DNA of 64,000 nt, taken from positions 1 through 64,000 of the forward strand of contig OENT01000233.1 in assembly GCA_900239685.1 (NCBI GenBank), read 5' to 3'. A program made the position numbers and the translations under genes. Shown piece after piece: positions 37,611 through 48,800 of this stretch. Every line of letters begins with the position of its first letter. The stretch's first letter is position 1. The notes below the pieces were generated by a model, which was not told the origin of the DNA, did not search any database, and saw only the letters and a program-made list of their open reading frames with translations. This stretch comes from Rotaria macrura (Eukaryota > Rotifera > Eurotatoria > Philodinida > Philodinidae).

Positions 37611-39516
37611 TTAAATAGCATCTGTAATTGTTTGTTGACTATTTATTTGATGTTTGAATTGTTGTACAAGACGACCTAAATGGTCGTTGCGTTCATGTAA
37701 ATATCGAATCAGATCGGCTTGTTTTTCAAGAACATTATCTTTATAAGTTGCATCACTAGAAAAAGAAATGACGATAAAAATATGTTCAAGATGAACATTG
37801 ACATCTGGACAACAGACCGAAAACCAATTTCATTAATCGATGTTTGTAATGGTGCAAAACTCGATAGTAAATCGTCGAGTGCTGCATCTGGTGGAACACG
37901 TTTTCTATTGAATTGTATAGTAATAACTTGTAAAAAAAGAAGAAAAGTAACTTATGAAGGTGTTAATGAACTGTTTTTCCTTACTGAGATACCATACAAG
38001 TGCACTAAAAGTAATCATAACTTCCACAGTTGTCAGCATTGCAAGACAATGCCATGGTTGAAGTGGTAGAATTGATGATTGATAATCTTCCAGTAATTTA
38101 ATCATAGCAACAAGAATTGTATTACCTATTGAAATGATAATTAAAGGTGCACGTCTTAGATTTCTTGTTTGACGATAGAATTCAAGATAGCCATCACGTC
38201 TCGATAAATCTTGATGATAATGGTATAAACTAAATGAAATAATCCATATAAATTTAAAATACGAAAAGCATCTGACAACGAATGAAGTGAACAGGCTTAA
38301 TCGAAAATGAACTCTGAAATTTGGTTGGATAAATTTATTTTTATGAATCTGTTATGCATATTTAGGAATCAGTTTCCTGCTTAGTTCAATATGAATTTTG
38401 AAAATATCTATCGACTCGATAGGAATATTCTTTTTCGTGCTTAACAAAGATCATCTCACAACTCTTTATGAAGCCAAAATGTAAAAATTAGCAGACCATG
38501 GTAGAAAACTGACGTTGTAATCAATCGTTATTTATTTCATGGAAAATATCGCTTAGTGGATCAATAGAAGATCATTTCATATAACTCATAAGAATGAATT
38601 CAAGTTGGTTGTGATTTCTATTCGTTAGAACATAGAATTTGACCAGGTACGATGTTACATTCCTTGACAATCACTAGTTGATGATGCTTTCGATGACAAT
38701 AGAGATTGATTCTAAACATAGTTTACTCCTTCCTCAACGAGTTTAATGATGAATGGCAAGAATACATATGCATATTTTTAGATATCAACCGAATAGAAAA
38801 TTCATCACTGTAAACTTCAGATAGTGATTTGTTATTCTACACAGACTTGAACTGATGTTTTCTTTTTTTTATAAGATACTCAACCAAGTATAATGACAAT
38901 CCTCTCTCCTATAGTAGTGCTCATTGTACATATCTCTGTGGGAAGTTGATTTGTATTTCTAAACTGATAAGACGTCTGATCCATTGCATAGATAAATATT
39001 CTTATCGATCTCAGTACTTTGATTATTATCTTCGAGAAAAGAAAATGAATGGTGTTCTCATGTCGAAATCTTACCGATCAAAAATAACACTGACAAAATA
39101 AGCACCAGCATGTATATACAATGATATATTATACGGCGAATGATGACTGCATGCATCTGCAATCTTTTTATCGTAGCATAAAAATGGAAATAAAACAATG
39201 ACCGTTTCCAATATAATCTAGAGAGCAGCAAGTTTCATATGTATGTTTTACTTAGATGAATCTTATTTGAAACTTTACCATAAATAAAATATGAATAACA
39301 ATAAAATACGTTGTTTGTATTTGGCGATAACGTTGTTCAATGTCAACGATAAGTGGCACATCGTCTGATGTAATTTCGTCGGTCGTATGAAGAAGTCGAT
39401 CGTCGAATGACATTGCCTGGACAAGAAAGAAAAGTTCAAAAATGTAATAGAAACAAAAATATTGAAAGTCAACTTACTCCTCCACTTCGACTATTTCCTA
39501 TATCTAAACTAACCAT
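37611..39516 (-). CDS. TMEM192: TMEM192-like lysosomal membrane protein
   Basis: Minus-strand exons 39478-39516, 39279-39416, 39075-39217, 37985-38229, 37803-37926 and 37611-37755; 277 residues, close to the 271 of the human protein. TMEM192 is a four-pass, homodimeric lysosome/late-endosome protein. Hydrophobic segments lie in exons 2-3 (TYFIVIHILFMIILETVIVLF split over the junction), exon 3 end, exon 4 (APLIIISIGNTILVAMIKLL and LAMLTTVEVMITFSALVWYL). Diagnostic similarity follows the last span: QFNRKRVPPD (human RRFNKAKPEPD), then GFR and a coiled-coil-like EKQADLIRYLHERN (human EKQGDTIEYLKRHN). The start codon is directly preceded by CGTTTTTTAG, an acceptor, and the upstream gene ends only 81 bases away. 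Confidence 0.87.
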
Positions 39517-39597
39517 CTAAAAAACGAAAGAAGCAAAACGAACAAGTAATATTCTTGTAGAAGAAAACAAAATAGTATGATTTCTCTTTCACAACTT
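39517..39597 (-). promoter_or_regulatory. Short intercistronic spacer with acceptor at the ATG
   Basis: On the minus strand this 81-base spacer is T-rich toward its end and closes with TTTTTTAG immediately followed by the TMEM192 ATG. There is no room for a usual promoter, and I see no AATAAA. It fits spliced-leader trans-splicing of a polycistronic transcript, a process reported in bdelloid rotifers. Confidence 0.45.
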
Positions 39598-40350
39598 TTA
39601 GTCCCAACCAGAACCCCAGGAATCATCATTAGTTTTCTCAATTTCTTGTAAAGGTGGATCAATATATGGATGATCTACTACGTAGTCCGCTACAGTTCCA
39701 TTCCATTTCAATAAACTTTCTAACCATTTTCTTAATTCTCCATTTTCTTCTAAACTATCATCTTTATACACAATTAAGTTCGTATTATTATCCAATAAGT
39801 CAAATAATTTCCATGAACGTGGATGTATTGCTGTATGCATTGGATTATCACGTACTTTTAATTTATTATCATCAATTAATAATGTATGATCGCGGAAATC
39901 AATATTACTTGGTTGATTCAATGACCAACGTTCGCTTATATCAGCTGCATCCCAAACAGATGTTAGCCGTTTAAAAAATAATTTCGTATGAGTAGCATCA
40001 GTTGCTTCGGGATTTTCTTCGGTATAGCAATGTTCTTGATTCCACCAAAATAGTAAACGTGAACGATCGCGTTCATTGGGTAATAAGGATTCAACAACAG
40101 GTGAAATATTGTGATATAATACAGACGACCATATAGCAACATGAAAATGTTTCATCAACCACGTAAGAAAATTTCGAACATTCGGACGAAACCATACAGC
40201 AAAATTACCTATTCGTTCCGGTTCAGATAGATGACCAGTACTATAGTTTTCTTGAAGTAATCGTTTGCATTTGACATATTGACTTTTATGAATCCGATGA
40301 ATTAGAAGACCATTAAGGTCAAGAATTATTAAACGTTTTACTTTCGACAT
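39598..40350 (-). CDS. FCP1/NIF-type HAD phosphatase-like protein (DLNG variant)
   Basis: Single exon of 250 residues. The start is the first ATG of the frame (MSKVKRLIILDLNG). The fold is that of the NLI-interacting-factor/CTD small phosphatase family: motif I LDLNGLL (Asp11 nucleophile; the second Asp of DxDx(T/V) is Asn13), motif II IWSS after the FRPNVRNFLTWLMKHF helix, and the late acidic motif LLIDDN. Members dephosphorylate phosphoserine proteins such as the RNA polymerase II tail. Loss of the second Asp, the general acid, suggests weak or absent phosphatase activity, though a DLNG subfamily is widespread and its function is poorly known to me. First gene of the likely leftward pair with TMEM192. 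Confidence 0.8.
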   Translation of the reverse strand: MSKVKRLIILDLNGLLIHRIHKSQYVKCKRLLQENYSTGHLSEPERIGNFAVWFRPNVRNFLTWLMKHFHVAIWSSVLYHNISPVVESLLPNERDRSRLLFWWNQEHCYTEENPEATDATHTKLFFKRLTSVWDAADISERWSLNQPSNIDFRDHTLLIDDNKLKVRDNPMHTAIHPRSWKLFDLLDNNTNLIVYKDDSLEENGELRKWLESLLKWNGTVADYVVDHPYIDPPLQEIEKTNDDSWGSGWD

Positions 40351-41154
40351 ACGACTTCGACTCAACTCAATACGATAATAATAATTTATGTTTTCAAACA
40401 CGAGATAAATCAATGTACTGAACTGAACTTCAGTGTTTCTAATAGAAATCTAAAACGAAAAGTCAAATGACATTTTATTTTTGCCATTAACAAGGAAAAT
40501 GACACACTGTTTCTCTTAGCAAAGTATCACGAAGTTTCTATGGTTTGGATTGTTAGAATAACATTAAGAAAGAGAAATATTTTATATATACATGGAGTAA
40601 ATCTAGACTAATAAAAAAAATTGAGGAATTCGAAATTTACATAGAGTGAAAAGAAAAGTGTAAAGAACTCTCAGCAAGTGTCAACTTGACGCTTCATTTT
40701 CATGAGAAAAATGTAAAACAAAGTGTCAAATGAGCATCGCAAGGGTCTTGGACACTTTGTAACAAAGGCGGACTCTTGCTGTTAGAATTAAAAACACTGC
40801 TGAACTTAAAGTAACTGGGGAAATTTTTTGTTGATGGTGAGTCACAATTGGTGACTCATGTGGGATTATCATCATTGGCATAGGTTAGTAATCAATAAGA
40901 AAAACATAGATGTCACTTTTGATTTTAGACAATTTATTAAGACATAAGATAATGAATAAAATAAACGTTATCAGTTGCGTTTACTTTTATTTTGTTTCAA
41001 TATTAAACGTTGAATACGAGTTTTTTTTTCTCAGGCAAAGATTTGATCAGTTGTTTCAGTGACTAATGAATAAAGTTTATGTTAAGATTCATATGTATTT
41101 ATACATATATACTATTATTTTTGCATTGGAGATATTTGAACTACAGGTAGAAGA
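40351..41154. promoter_or_regulatory. Divergent promoter region
   Basis: An 804-base spacer between the leftward phosphatase/TMEM192 pair and the rightward MFSD1/TIM50/ZFYVE26 series, so it must hold both promoters. A near-palindrome at 40838-40858 contains TGAGTCA and TGACTCA around CAATTG. The right end has a CTACAG acceptor at 41146 nine bases before the MFSD1 ATG. Confidence 0.5.
40838..40858. promoter_or_regulatory. Paired TGA(G/C)TCA sites with GTCAC/GTGAC half-sites
   Basis: TGAGTCA (40838-40844) and TGACTCA (40852-40858) match the AP-1/bZIP consensus. Read otherwise, GTCAC and GTGAC are the two halves of the TFEB/CLEAR motif held apart by AATTG. Both readings come from sequence only. 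Confidence 0.3.
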
Positions 41155-43068
41155 ATGGAAGAGTCGAATCCAGTTGATAATGAACAAGTTCCATTGATCA
41201 ATAAACAAAGTACACAATCTACGAACGGACTACTGGATGCACGTGGACCGTATCTCAAATGGATTGCTGTATTTTTCATGTGCTTTTTATCGTTCGGTAA
41301 AAATTTCTCATAATTTCTCAAGAAATTTCTATAATCAACTTTCCGTAGGATCTTACTACTGTTATGACAATCCTGCTGGTCTAGAAGATGTTATGAAATC
41401 GGATTTAAAAATTTCTTCATCAACTTTCACATCATTCTATTCGTGGTACTCATGGCCCAATGTTGTGTAAGTAAAATACTCTCGTATGTTAAGAATAAAG
41501 TAACTTTTCGTTTGCAACGAAATAGACTTGCAGCTGTCGGAGGAATATTGATCGATAAATGGCTCGGAGTAGCACGCGGTGCAACATTATTTTGTGGATT
41601 TATTCTTATTGGACAAGTTGTATTCGCTGTCGGTGGTTATCTTCGATTAATATGGCTTATGAATGCTGGTCGTTTTATATTTGGTATTGGTGGGGAATCA
41701 TTATCAAGTGCACAGAATGCATATGCTGTGGCATGGTTTTTTGGAAAACAATTAAATTTTGTCTTTGGATTACAACTTTCATTTGCTCGTGTCGTATGTA
41801 TCATTAATTATGTTTTCGTTTTGTTTGTTTCTTGTGAACAGTGAACATGGCATTGTTTGTTTTGCTTTTCTATTCAAGGGAAGTTTAGTAAATATGAATA
41901 CCATTCATCGAATTTATGATTCACTTGATAAAGATACAACGGGTCCACATCGCATTGGCACAACATTATTGATTGCTGTTTCCACATGTTTTATTTCTCT
42001 TGTATGTGCACTTATACTTTGGTCATTAGATATTCGACGACGAAAAGTTATTAAAGAAGATAATCCACATGATCCAGGTTTGAATGACACATTGATTTCT
42101 ATGATAAGTTTATTTTGTTTTTTCTAGCTGATGAATTTCATATTCGAGGTATGTGTTGTCACGGATCAAAAATACTAATATGACTGTGAGATTTCCGTGT
42201 TTCGTTTACTCTTCAGATATTCGACATTTTTCAGCTTCACTTTATTGTGTTTTTATTATTTGTGTGTTCTATTATGTTGCCATATTTCCATTCATTGCTG
42301 CTGCACAATTACTTTTTGAATCAAAATATAATCTATCGCCTTCTTGGTCGAATGCATGTAATAGTTTAGTTTACTTCATGTAAGTTTATAAAACGATAAT
42401 ATTCGACGAGAAGAAAACAAATGTGTTTTTCTTTCAAGGTCAGCCATTCTATCACCATTACTTGGCTATGTTGTTGATAAAACGGGAAGAAATCTTTATT
42501 GGCTAATGGGCAGTATTACAACAACAATATTTGCTCATGCTATACTTGCATTTCTTTTCATTCATCCTGTTGTACCTCTAGTTTTGATGGGTATATCTTA
42601 TTCCATATTAGCTGCATCACTTTGGCCAATGGTCGCTTTTCTTGTTCCAAAGAAAATGCTCGGCACGGCCTATGGATTCATGCAATCAATTCAAAACTTA
42701 GGTCTGGCTGTGATGTATGTATTTCCTAACTCAATCATCGATTTGATGACAAAGAAAAAAAGACAATACCATCTCATTTATCTTTGTTCTTTTTTTTATT
42801 TAGGAACATATTTACTGGTTTAATTCTTGATAGCTATGGTTATTTTATGCTCGAGATATTTTTTATCATCTGTCTTGAAATAGCATTATTAGCTTCTGCA
42901 TTTCTTTACGTATATAACTCTGTCAAGAAAGGTATGCTCAATGATTCACCATCTATACGACGTGCTAAACAAGAACTACTGGATGGCAAAGGAAATTCTG
43001 CAATAAATGCCATAGCTGATTCACCATCATCTCACGATGAAGACAATGAAAGAGTTTCTTATTCGTAA
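41155..43068 (+). CDS. MFSD1: MFSD1-like lysosomal major-facilitator transporter
   Basis: Exons 41155-41296, 41349-41466, 41526-41793, 41879-42077, 42128-42148 (21 nt), 42217-42379, 42439-42714 and 42804-43068; 483 residues, close to human MFSD1 (465). MFSD1 is a lysosomal 12-span transporter, recently described as exporting dipeptides. Visible family features: FMCFLSFGSYYCYDNP, the loop SFYSWYSWPNVV into GGILIDKWLG, GRFIFGIGGESLSSAQNAYAVAWFFGK, FGLQLSFAR, a cytoplasmic mid-loop WSLDIRRRKV, then LLGYVVDKTGRN and MLGTAYGFMQSIQNLG in the second half. The N-terminal tail has EQVPLI (residues 11-16), matching the acidic-dileucine lysosome-sorting signal. Exon boundaries around the 21 nt exon keep frame. 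Followed 207 bases later by TIM50 on the same strand. Confidence 0.85.
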
Positions 43069-43275
43069 CAAATTTTCATTCATTTATAGAAGATGTCTTT
43101 CAAAGCGTTTATTTACCTTTCATTTGTCGTCTGTTTTTTTCTATATTGATGATTTATTTTTAAAATTTGATTATATTATAAAGAAAAACATAACTATATA
43201 CTTCGAATGATTATTCTTGTATTTTTCTTTGGAGAAGATTTTAGATTAAATTGAAACAACGAGAAAAAAAGAGAA
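43069..43275 (+). other. MFSD1-TIM50 intercistronic spacer
   Basis: 207 bases with GATTTTAG, a candidate acceptor, about 30 bases before the TIM50 ATG. No AATAAA is seen after the MFSD1 stop. Compatible with either a short promoter or an operon join. Confidence 0.35.
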
Positions 43276-45714
43276 ATGTTTTCTGCTTTACGATCAAAAA
43301 TCCTTTGTCAGAATTGTTGGTCTATTCCTCGCTCATTGAATCTTCTTGAACGACAGACAATAAAATTAAATAATCGTACATTTACAGTTTCTGCTTTCTA
43401 TTTTCAACAAACAACAAATAATGATGCTTCATCATCGAAATTATCTTCAATCATGGGTGAAAATGAAAATAAGACACCATTCATATTTGCTAAAACATCA
43501 GCAGATCCAAAATATACGAAAGATCAAACGGAAGAAGAAAAACGTGAACGTGCCGCTAGAGCAGCTTGGGACGTACGCATGTTAAAATATACGGGCTATT
43601 TTCTTGGCATATGGCTAGTATCAACGATTGGTTATGTTATTCTTGTTTGGGGTTCACCTCAACTTGACCAAAAAGGGCATGTCATACATGATGAATATTC
43701 AACGTTGCCAGTGTGGAAACAATATATTAAACGATCATTTCGAGGTATTCTCGATTATTGGCAAACAATCAAAGATCCGACAAGCGATAAACTTCTACCG
43801 GAACCGTTGCCAGCACCATATCAACCGAAGTATACACTTGTTATTGAAATGTCAGGAGTTTTACTACATCCGGAATGGGCTTATAATACAGGCTGGAGAT
43901 ATAAAAAACGACCAGGATTAGATTATTTTTTAAAAGAAATTGGCTATCCAGTTTATGAAGTTGTGATTTATACAAAAGATACACCATGGGTATGTAATGT
44001 TACTATCTAAAAGTACGAGAGAATCGTGAGAAAGATCTCTAAATCGATGACGTACCTATTTCTTTTTATCCACAACCGTTTGTTTTATATAGGTCTTCGT
44101 GATTTAAAATGTTACAGCCAAAAGTTTTGCTTAAGAGTTTTATCCTGTTGTTGACATAGTAAATTTTCCTCTCATCGGTGAGACCAATTTTTTGATGTCG
44201 ATTTGAAAATAATTCCATGATAAGAAACTTCAGTACAATGAAAAACAATGATTAATTATGATCAGTTCATTTTTGGCATCGTTGTATTTTTGAATAGAAA
44301 CAATGAAAATAATTCGAATAGTTGAAGAATCGATTTTTGATGAATATTTAAAATATGATTCTCAGTGGCAAATCACATTATAGTTTTCATAAATCTCATA
44401 AGAGCTTGGTAAAGTGAAAATAATGAAATGAAATCGAGTTATTTACGAGATATATTCCTGAACCATCAGAATCTACACAATTCGTTCAGTCAAAATAATC
44501 AAGATGATTTATCGACAGACGATTTTGTTTTTGGTACTTGATCGACTCAATTATGTACTCATTCATCGAAAACGCCACTCCTCTTGATTAAATACTTCTC
44601 TAGCTTTGATCGAAATCCATTTGAACTAATCAATATTTGACAAACATGAAGTTTACATGTTGAGAAACTTGTGGTGTTAAAATAAGAGGAAATAACTCGT
44701 CCGTGAAGTAACTTCCCACAGGTCAAAATTACCAGAGATAACTAAATAACTCCTTTAATTAGAATGCAATGAACACCACATTAAAGTAGAATGCTAGATA
44801 AGATAAGTCGATATCTATTTGCTTTCTATGTGGTCACTTCGAGTAAGATAACAAGTCGAGGTAAACATATCATTTACATTGGTTGCATAGGATTACAGAT
44901 AGTTCTTACGAATCATATGAGATGCTTTCCGTAGTTAAATCATTATTCATCAACAACTCACTCAATGAATGTGATACTCAAGAAAAACGATCGTTTTCAT
45001 ACTGTTCGAGTTTTAGATAGAATAATAAAACTTAAATTACAAACATTGAAATAATTGTTCTTCTAGGGTGCTGCATCTGTCATTGAAAACATGGATTCTG
45101 ATCATCGTATAATGTATCGTTTATTTCGTGAAAATACACGTTTTGTCAACGGAACCCATGTTAAAGTAAGCAGACATTTTTCTTTCTTGTATCGTTTAAA
45201 ATAAATGAATTTTTCTTTTCAGGATTTAGCATGTCTTAATCGTGATCTTAAAAATATCATTTTCTTAGATTGGGATGAAAAAGCTTTTCAATTACAACCA
45301 CGAAACGCATTGCATCGTCTAAAAAAATGGGATGGTAATGATGATGATAGACAATTACTACATTTAGCTTCATTCCTTCGAAGTTAGTTGATCTTAATAA
45401 AATAAACATAGATTAACTTTTATTTACTTTTTCCTTAGTGATTGCTATGAGTGGTGTTGACGATATACGTGATGTACTTGATCATTATAATCAAGAGTCG
45501 GATCCTATCGAAGCATTTTTAATTCGACAACAAAAATTATTGGTAGGACCTTAATCATCATGGATGTGTTTCTGTTTGTTTATGTGCTCATCGTTTTCGT
45601 TTCGTTTAGGAATTAGAAGAACAGCAACGACAGAAAACAGCAGCATTACTCAATTCACCAGTAAAACAGTCCAAAGGATTTTTCGGTGGATGGGGAGGCT
45701 CTAAACGATTTTAA
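43276..45714 (+). CDS. TIMM50: TIM50, mitochondrial inner-membrane import receptor
   Basis: Exons 43276-43989, 45067-45165, 45223-45382, 45439-45542 and 45610-45714; 393 residues. TIM50 is the presequence receptor of the TIM23 translocase and faces the intermembrane space. The N-terminus is basic and hydroxylated, as in a mitochondrial targeting peptide; residues 105-125 form the single membrane span. The FCP1-like HAD domain shows [16 protein letters not shown] (human YTLVLELTDVLLHPEW), [27 protein letters not shown] and [35 protein letters not shown]. The catalytic DxDx motif is replaced by E-M-S-G (191-194), so phosphatase chemistry is unlikely. Intron 1 is long (1077 nt); the others are 57 to 67 nt. 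A gap of 127 bases separates it from ZFYVE26. Confidence 0.92.
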
Positions 45715-45841
45715 AGAAAAAAAATCTGAAAAAGATCTCATTGTTTTGCTTTTTTCTTTCTGCTCATCACTTCAGGCAGTTCTTCTTTTGTTCTTGATAA
45801 AATCTGTCGTTTTTTTTTGTTGTCATTATTTCTAGATTATA
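45715..45841 (+). other. TIM50-ZFYVE26 intercistronic spacer
   Basis: 127 bases, with a pyrimidine-rich run and TATTTCTAG six bases before the ZFYVE26 ATG. I see no AATAAA. The spacing and acceptor fit trans-splicing of a polycistronic transcript. Confidence 0.4.
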
Positions 45842-48800
45842 ATGAGTGTATTAGAAATTCGTCATGAATTTTTCGATGTTGAAGTACGAAATAACGAACA
45901 GTTGTATCAAGCTTTTTGTAATCATGTTTATTTCGGTCAATGGGAATTAAGTCGAATATGTTTACAAATTTTATTCCCTAAACGTTTACAACTTAATACA
46001 AATCTCGAAGAGTTACTAATTGATATTATACAAAATCCAACTGCTTATTGGTAAGAATAAAATAGAAGAACAATGGAGTAGACGATGAATTGTCATGATA
46101 TATTTTCATTTAGTACGGGATCCAAAGCAATACCAACACCATTTCATTTTGCTCTATTACTATTAGAAGAATGTCGAACGAAGCAATATTTGGATACAGT
46201 AAGAAAAATTTCGATTATGCGATAACTATCTCGAGAACAAACGTCGAATTTTTCTTTTTCAAGACACTACTTGAATCGTTGAAATGTAATGCTATGTTTA
46301 AATTTCTTCTGGTTGTCGGTGATATTCAACCGAGTGCACAAGTCGTACAAGTAAGTGAAGAAAAAAAAAACTATTCGTTTCATTTAGACTTTTAATTAAG
46401 GATTCACAGTTTATAATTTACTGACGAGTGTGAAGATTCTTGAAGAATATAGATGTTGATCAAACAAATGAATGACCATGAGAAATAGCAATTTTTATAG
46501 TTCTATGTAGGTGTGAGTGTTAGACAAAGCTATGAAACGGAGGAAATTTATCGATATGATTGAAATATCGGAAGAATACAAGATTCAGAAGAAAATAATT
46601 TCATTTTCGAAATACTTAAAGTAATAATCCGAAAGCGGGTAGAACAAAGCTCGCACTCATTTGATCCGTTTCATGAGAGATAAGATGCTGTCTGACTTTA
46701 CATATTAAAGATTCTATTTAATTCGAAAGAATTTTGTCAAACAGAGAAGAAAACCGAAGAGAACCATCGTCCTTTACGATCCATACACATTAACTGAAGA
46801 TTTATGCTCTCAGACAAATTAGGAACAAGTTTGATTGAATCGAACTCACACAGTAACAAATTCTAAAATTTCACTCTCAATACAAGCATTATGTTCTAAG
46901 ATGAACCTAATAAGCACATCTTATAGCAAGAACTTTGGTAATTAATCAAGAAGACGACTTTTATTTACATGATAGATAGAATTATTTGTAAAATTTAGTG
47001 ATCTATTGTAGGCAATGTTCTATGACAACTGATCGTAGTCTGTAAAAATTTATTTCTTGAATATAAACTTGATTAACTATCTTTCGTCTGATGTAATTGT
47101 AATTTAGGAATTCGATCGACTTCACACGAATGCTGACAATATTTCATCATCTCTTCTAACTGATTCTATGGCTGAATTTCTTGTTGATTTATGGTTACAT
47201 GAAATTCCACGTGTTTATTCGTTTATTCGTTTCTATCTTTATTCATCGAGTCCAATGTTACATCTATGGTTAATACAAATTCATAAACGTGCACTTGATC
47301 TATGTTTACAACAGTTGAAAAGTTTAAATAATGAACAACAAAAATTGAATCTTATCGATCTACTTGTTTCATTACATTTTTACTCATGTGATACAAATGA
47401 ATTTCGTTTAACGTTACGAGATACATTGAAAAAAATTGTTATCTATGCTACTGAAGCCAATAATAATCATGGACAATTATTTAATTTAAAAACTTTATAT
47501 CGTTCAATATTAAATAATAATGATATAGCCTATTTAATTAGTGAATTAGAAAGTGAATATCGTCGTGAACTATTAAATAATGAAACAGTTATAATACACT
47601 TTTTGAAAAAGAATTCATTTGAAAAGGAAAATTTCTTTTGGAAAGAAATCTATTTGTATTTAATTGAAAATAAATTGGATTTAGTATCATGCGTATTAGT
47701 AAGTCTAAATAAATAGTTGACAAATTTTCTCTATAATAAAAGTCATTGTTCAGAATGATTCAATATCAATGATACAAAATCGTGATTATTCATCGTTTGA
47801 TCAATTATTAAATATTGAACAATTAGCATCATTACATCTCTATATATTTCTTCTTGTATGGACACATGTAAGAACAATAAATGATGCTATCGTCTTGCAT
47901 GATGCAATCAATTCATTAGCAAATAAAAGTCCATTTTTAGTTAAATGTTTACAATTATTTCAATCTCATATTGAATTTATCACATGGCTATATAATGTTC
48001 GACGGTAAGTGAATTAAGTTATTTTTTCTTTTCCATCTTTGTATATTGTATTGATCCTTTCAAATCGTATTTTTTCATTAGAATCGATTTGTAAGTTAGT
48101 TTTGTGCTATAAAATTTATTTGATTGAATCGTTCAGATATTTTCTTTCCTTAATATTAAAATTTATTTTTGTTTTCTATTTCAAGGTATCATGATGGTGT
48201 ATCGCCTTTGCCAAATATGTCCGATTTATTAGCATTATTACATACAACATCACCATTGTCGTTGATGCATAGCTATTTAGACATACAAACTATTAATTCA
48301 GAAGATCTATTAGAAAAATTGAAAAAAACATTAGTAGATATTGATGATGATAATGAAAAACAAGCACGAGAAAAACGTAAGATTCTTAATATGAAGAATG
48401 ATTAAATAGTTGATCTTAGATTTATAAATTAGTTATTCCGTTGATTAGTGTTTTGCTTTCGTTTTATTGATCTTAAATTTCAAAGGATATAAAGAATAAC
48501 TCACGAAATACATCTATTGATGACATTATATCCCCTTAGGTTGAAATCAATTTACTAGTAGTTTACTAAGTAAACGATCTTTCAACAGAAAATTTCAATC
48601 GAAAATTCTACTCACATATGAGACTGTAGACAAAGTTAGCAATTTTCTCTCTTTTCTTTTTACAAAATCTAAATATATGAATTAAAATTCCGTTGTGTAT
48701 AATTGATTCCAAAAAAAAAGAAATTCGAGATAGGAATTAAGTAATCAGTTTTGAGATCTCTTCCAGTTTCATGGTTACCTGCAGAGATAATTAAAATTGT

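Noticed and set aside
40351-40413. Upstream extension of the phosphatase-like frame from a TTG codon
   Set aside because: The first ATG at 40350 begins directly before the conserved KRLIILDLNG motif; the extension is AT-biased.
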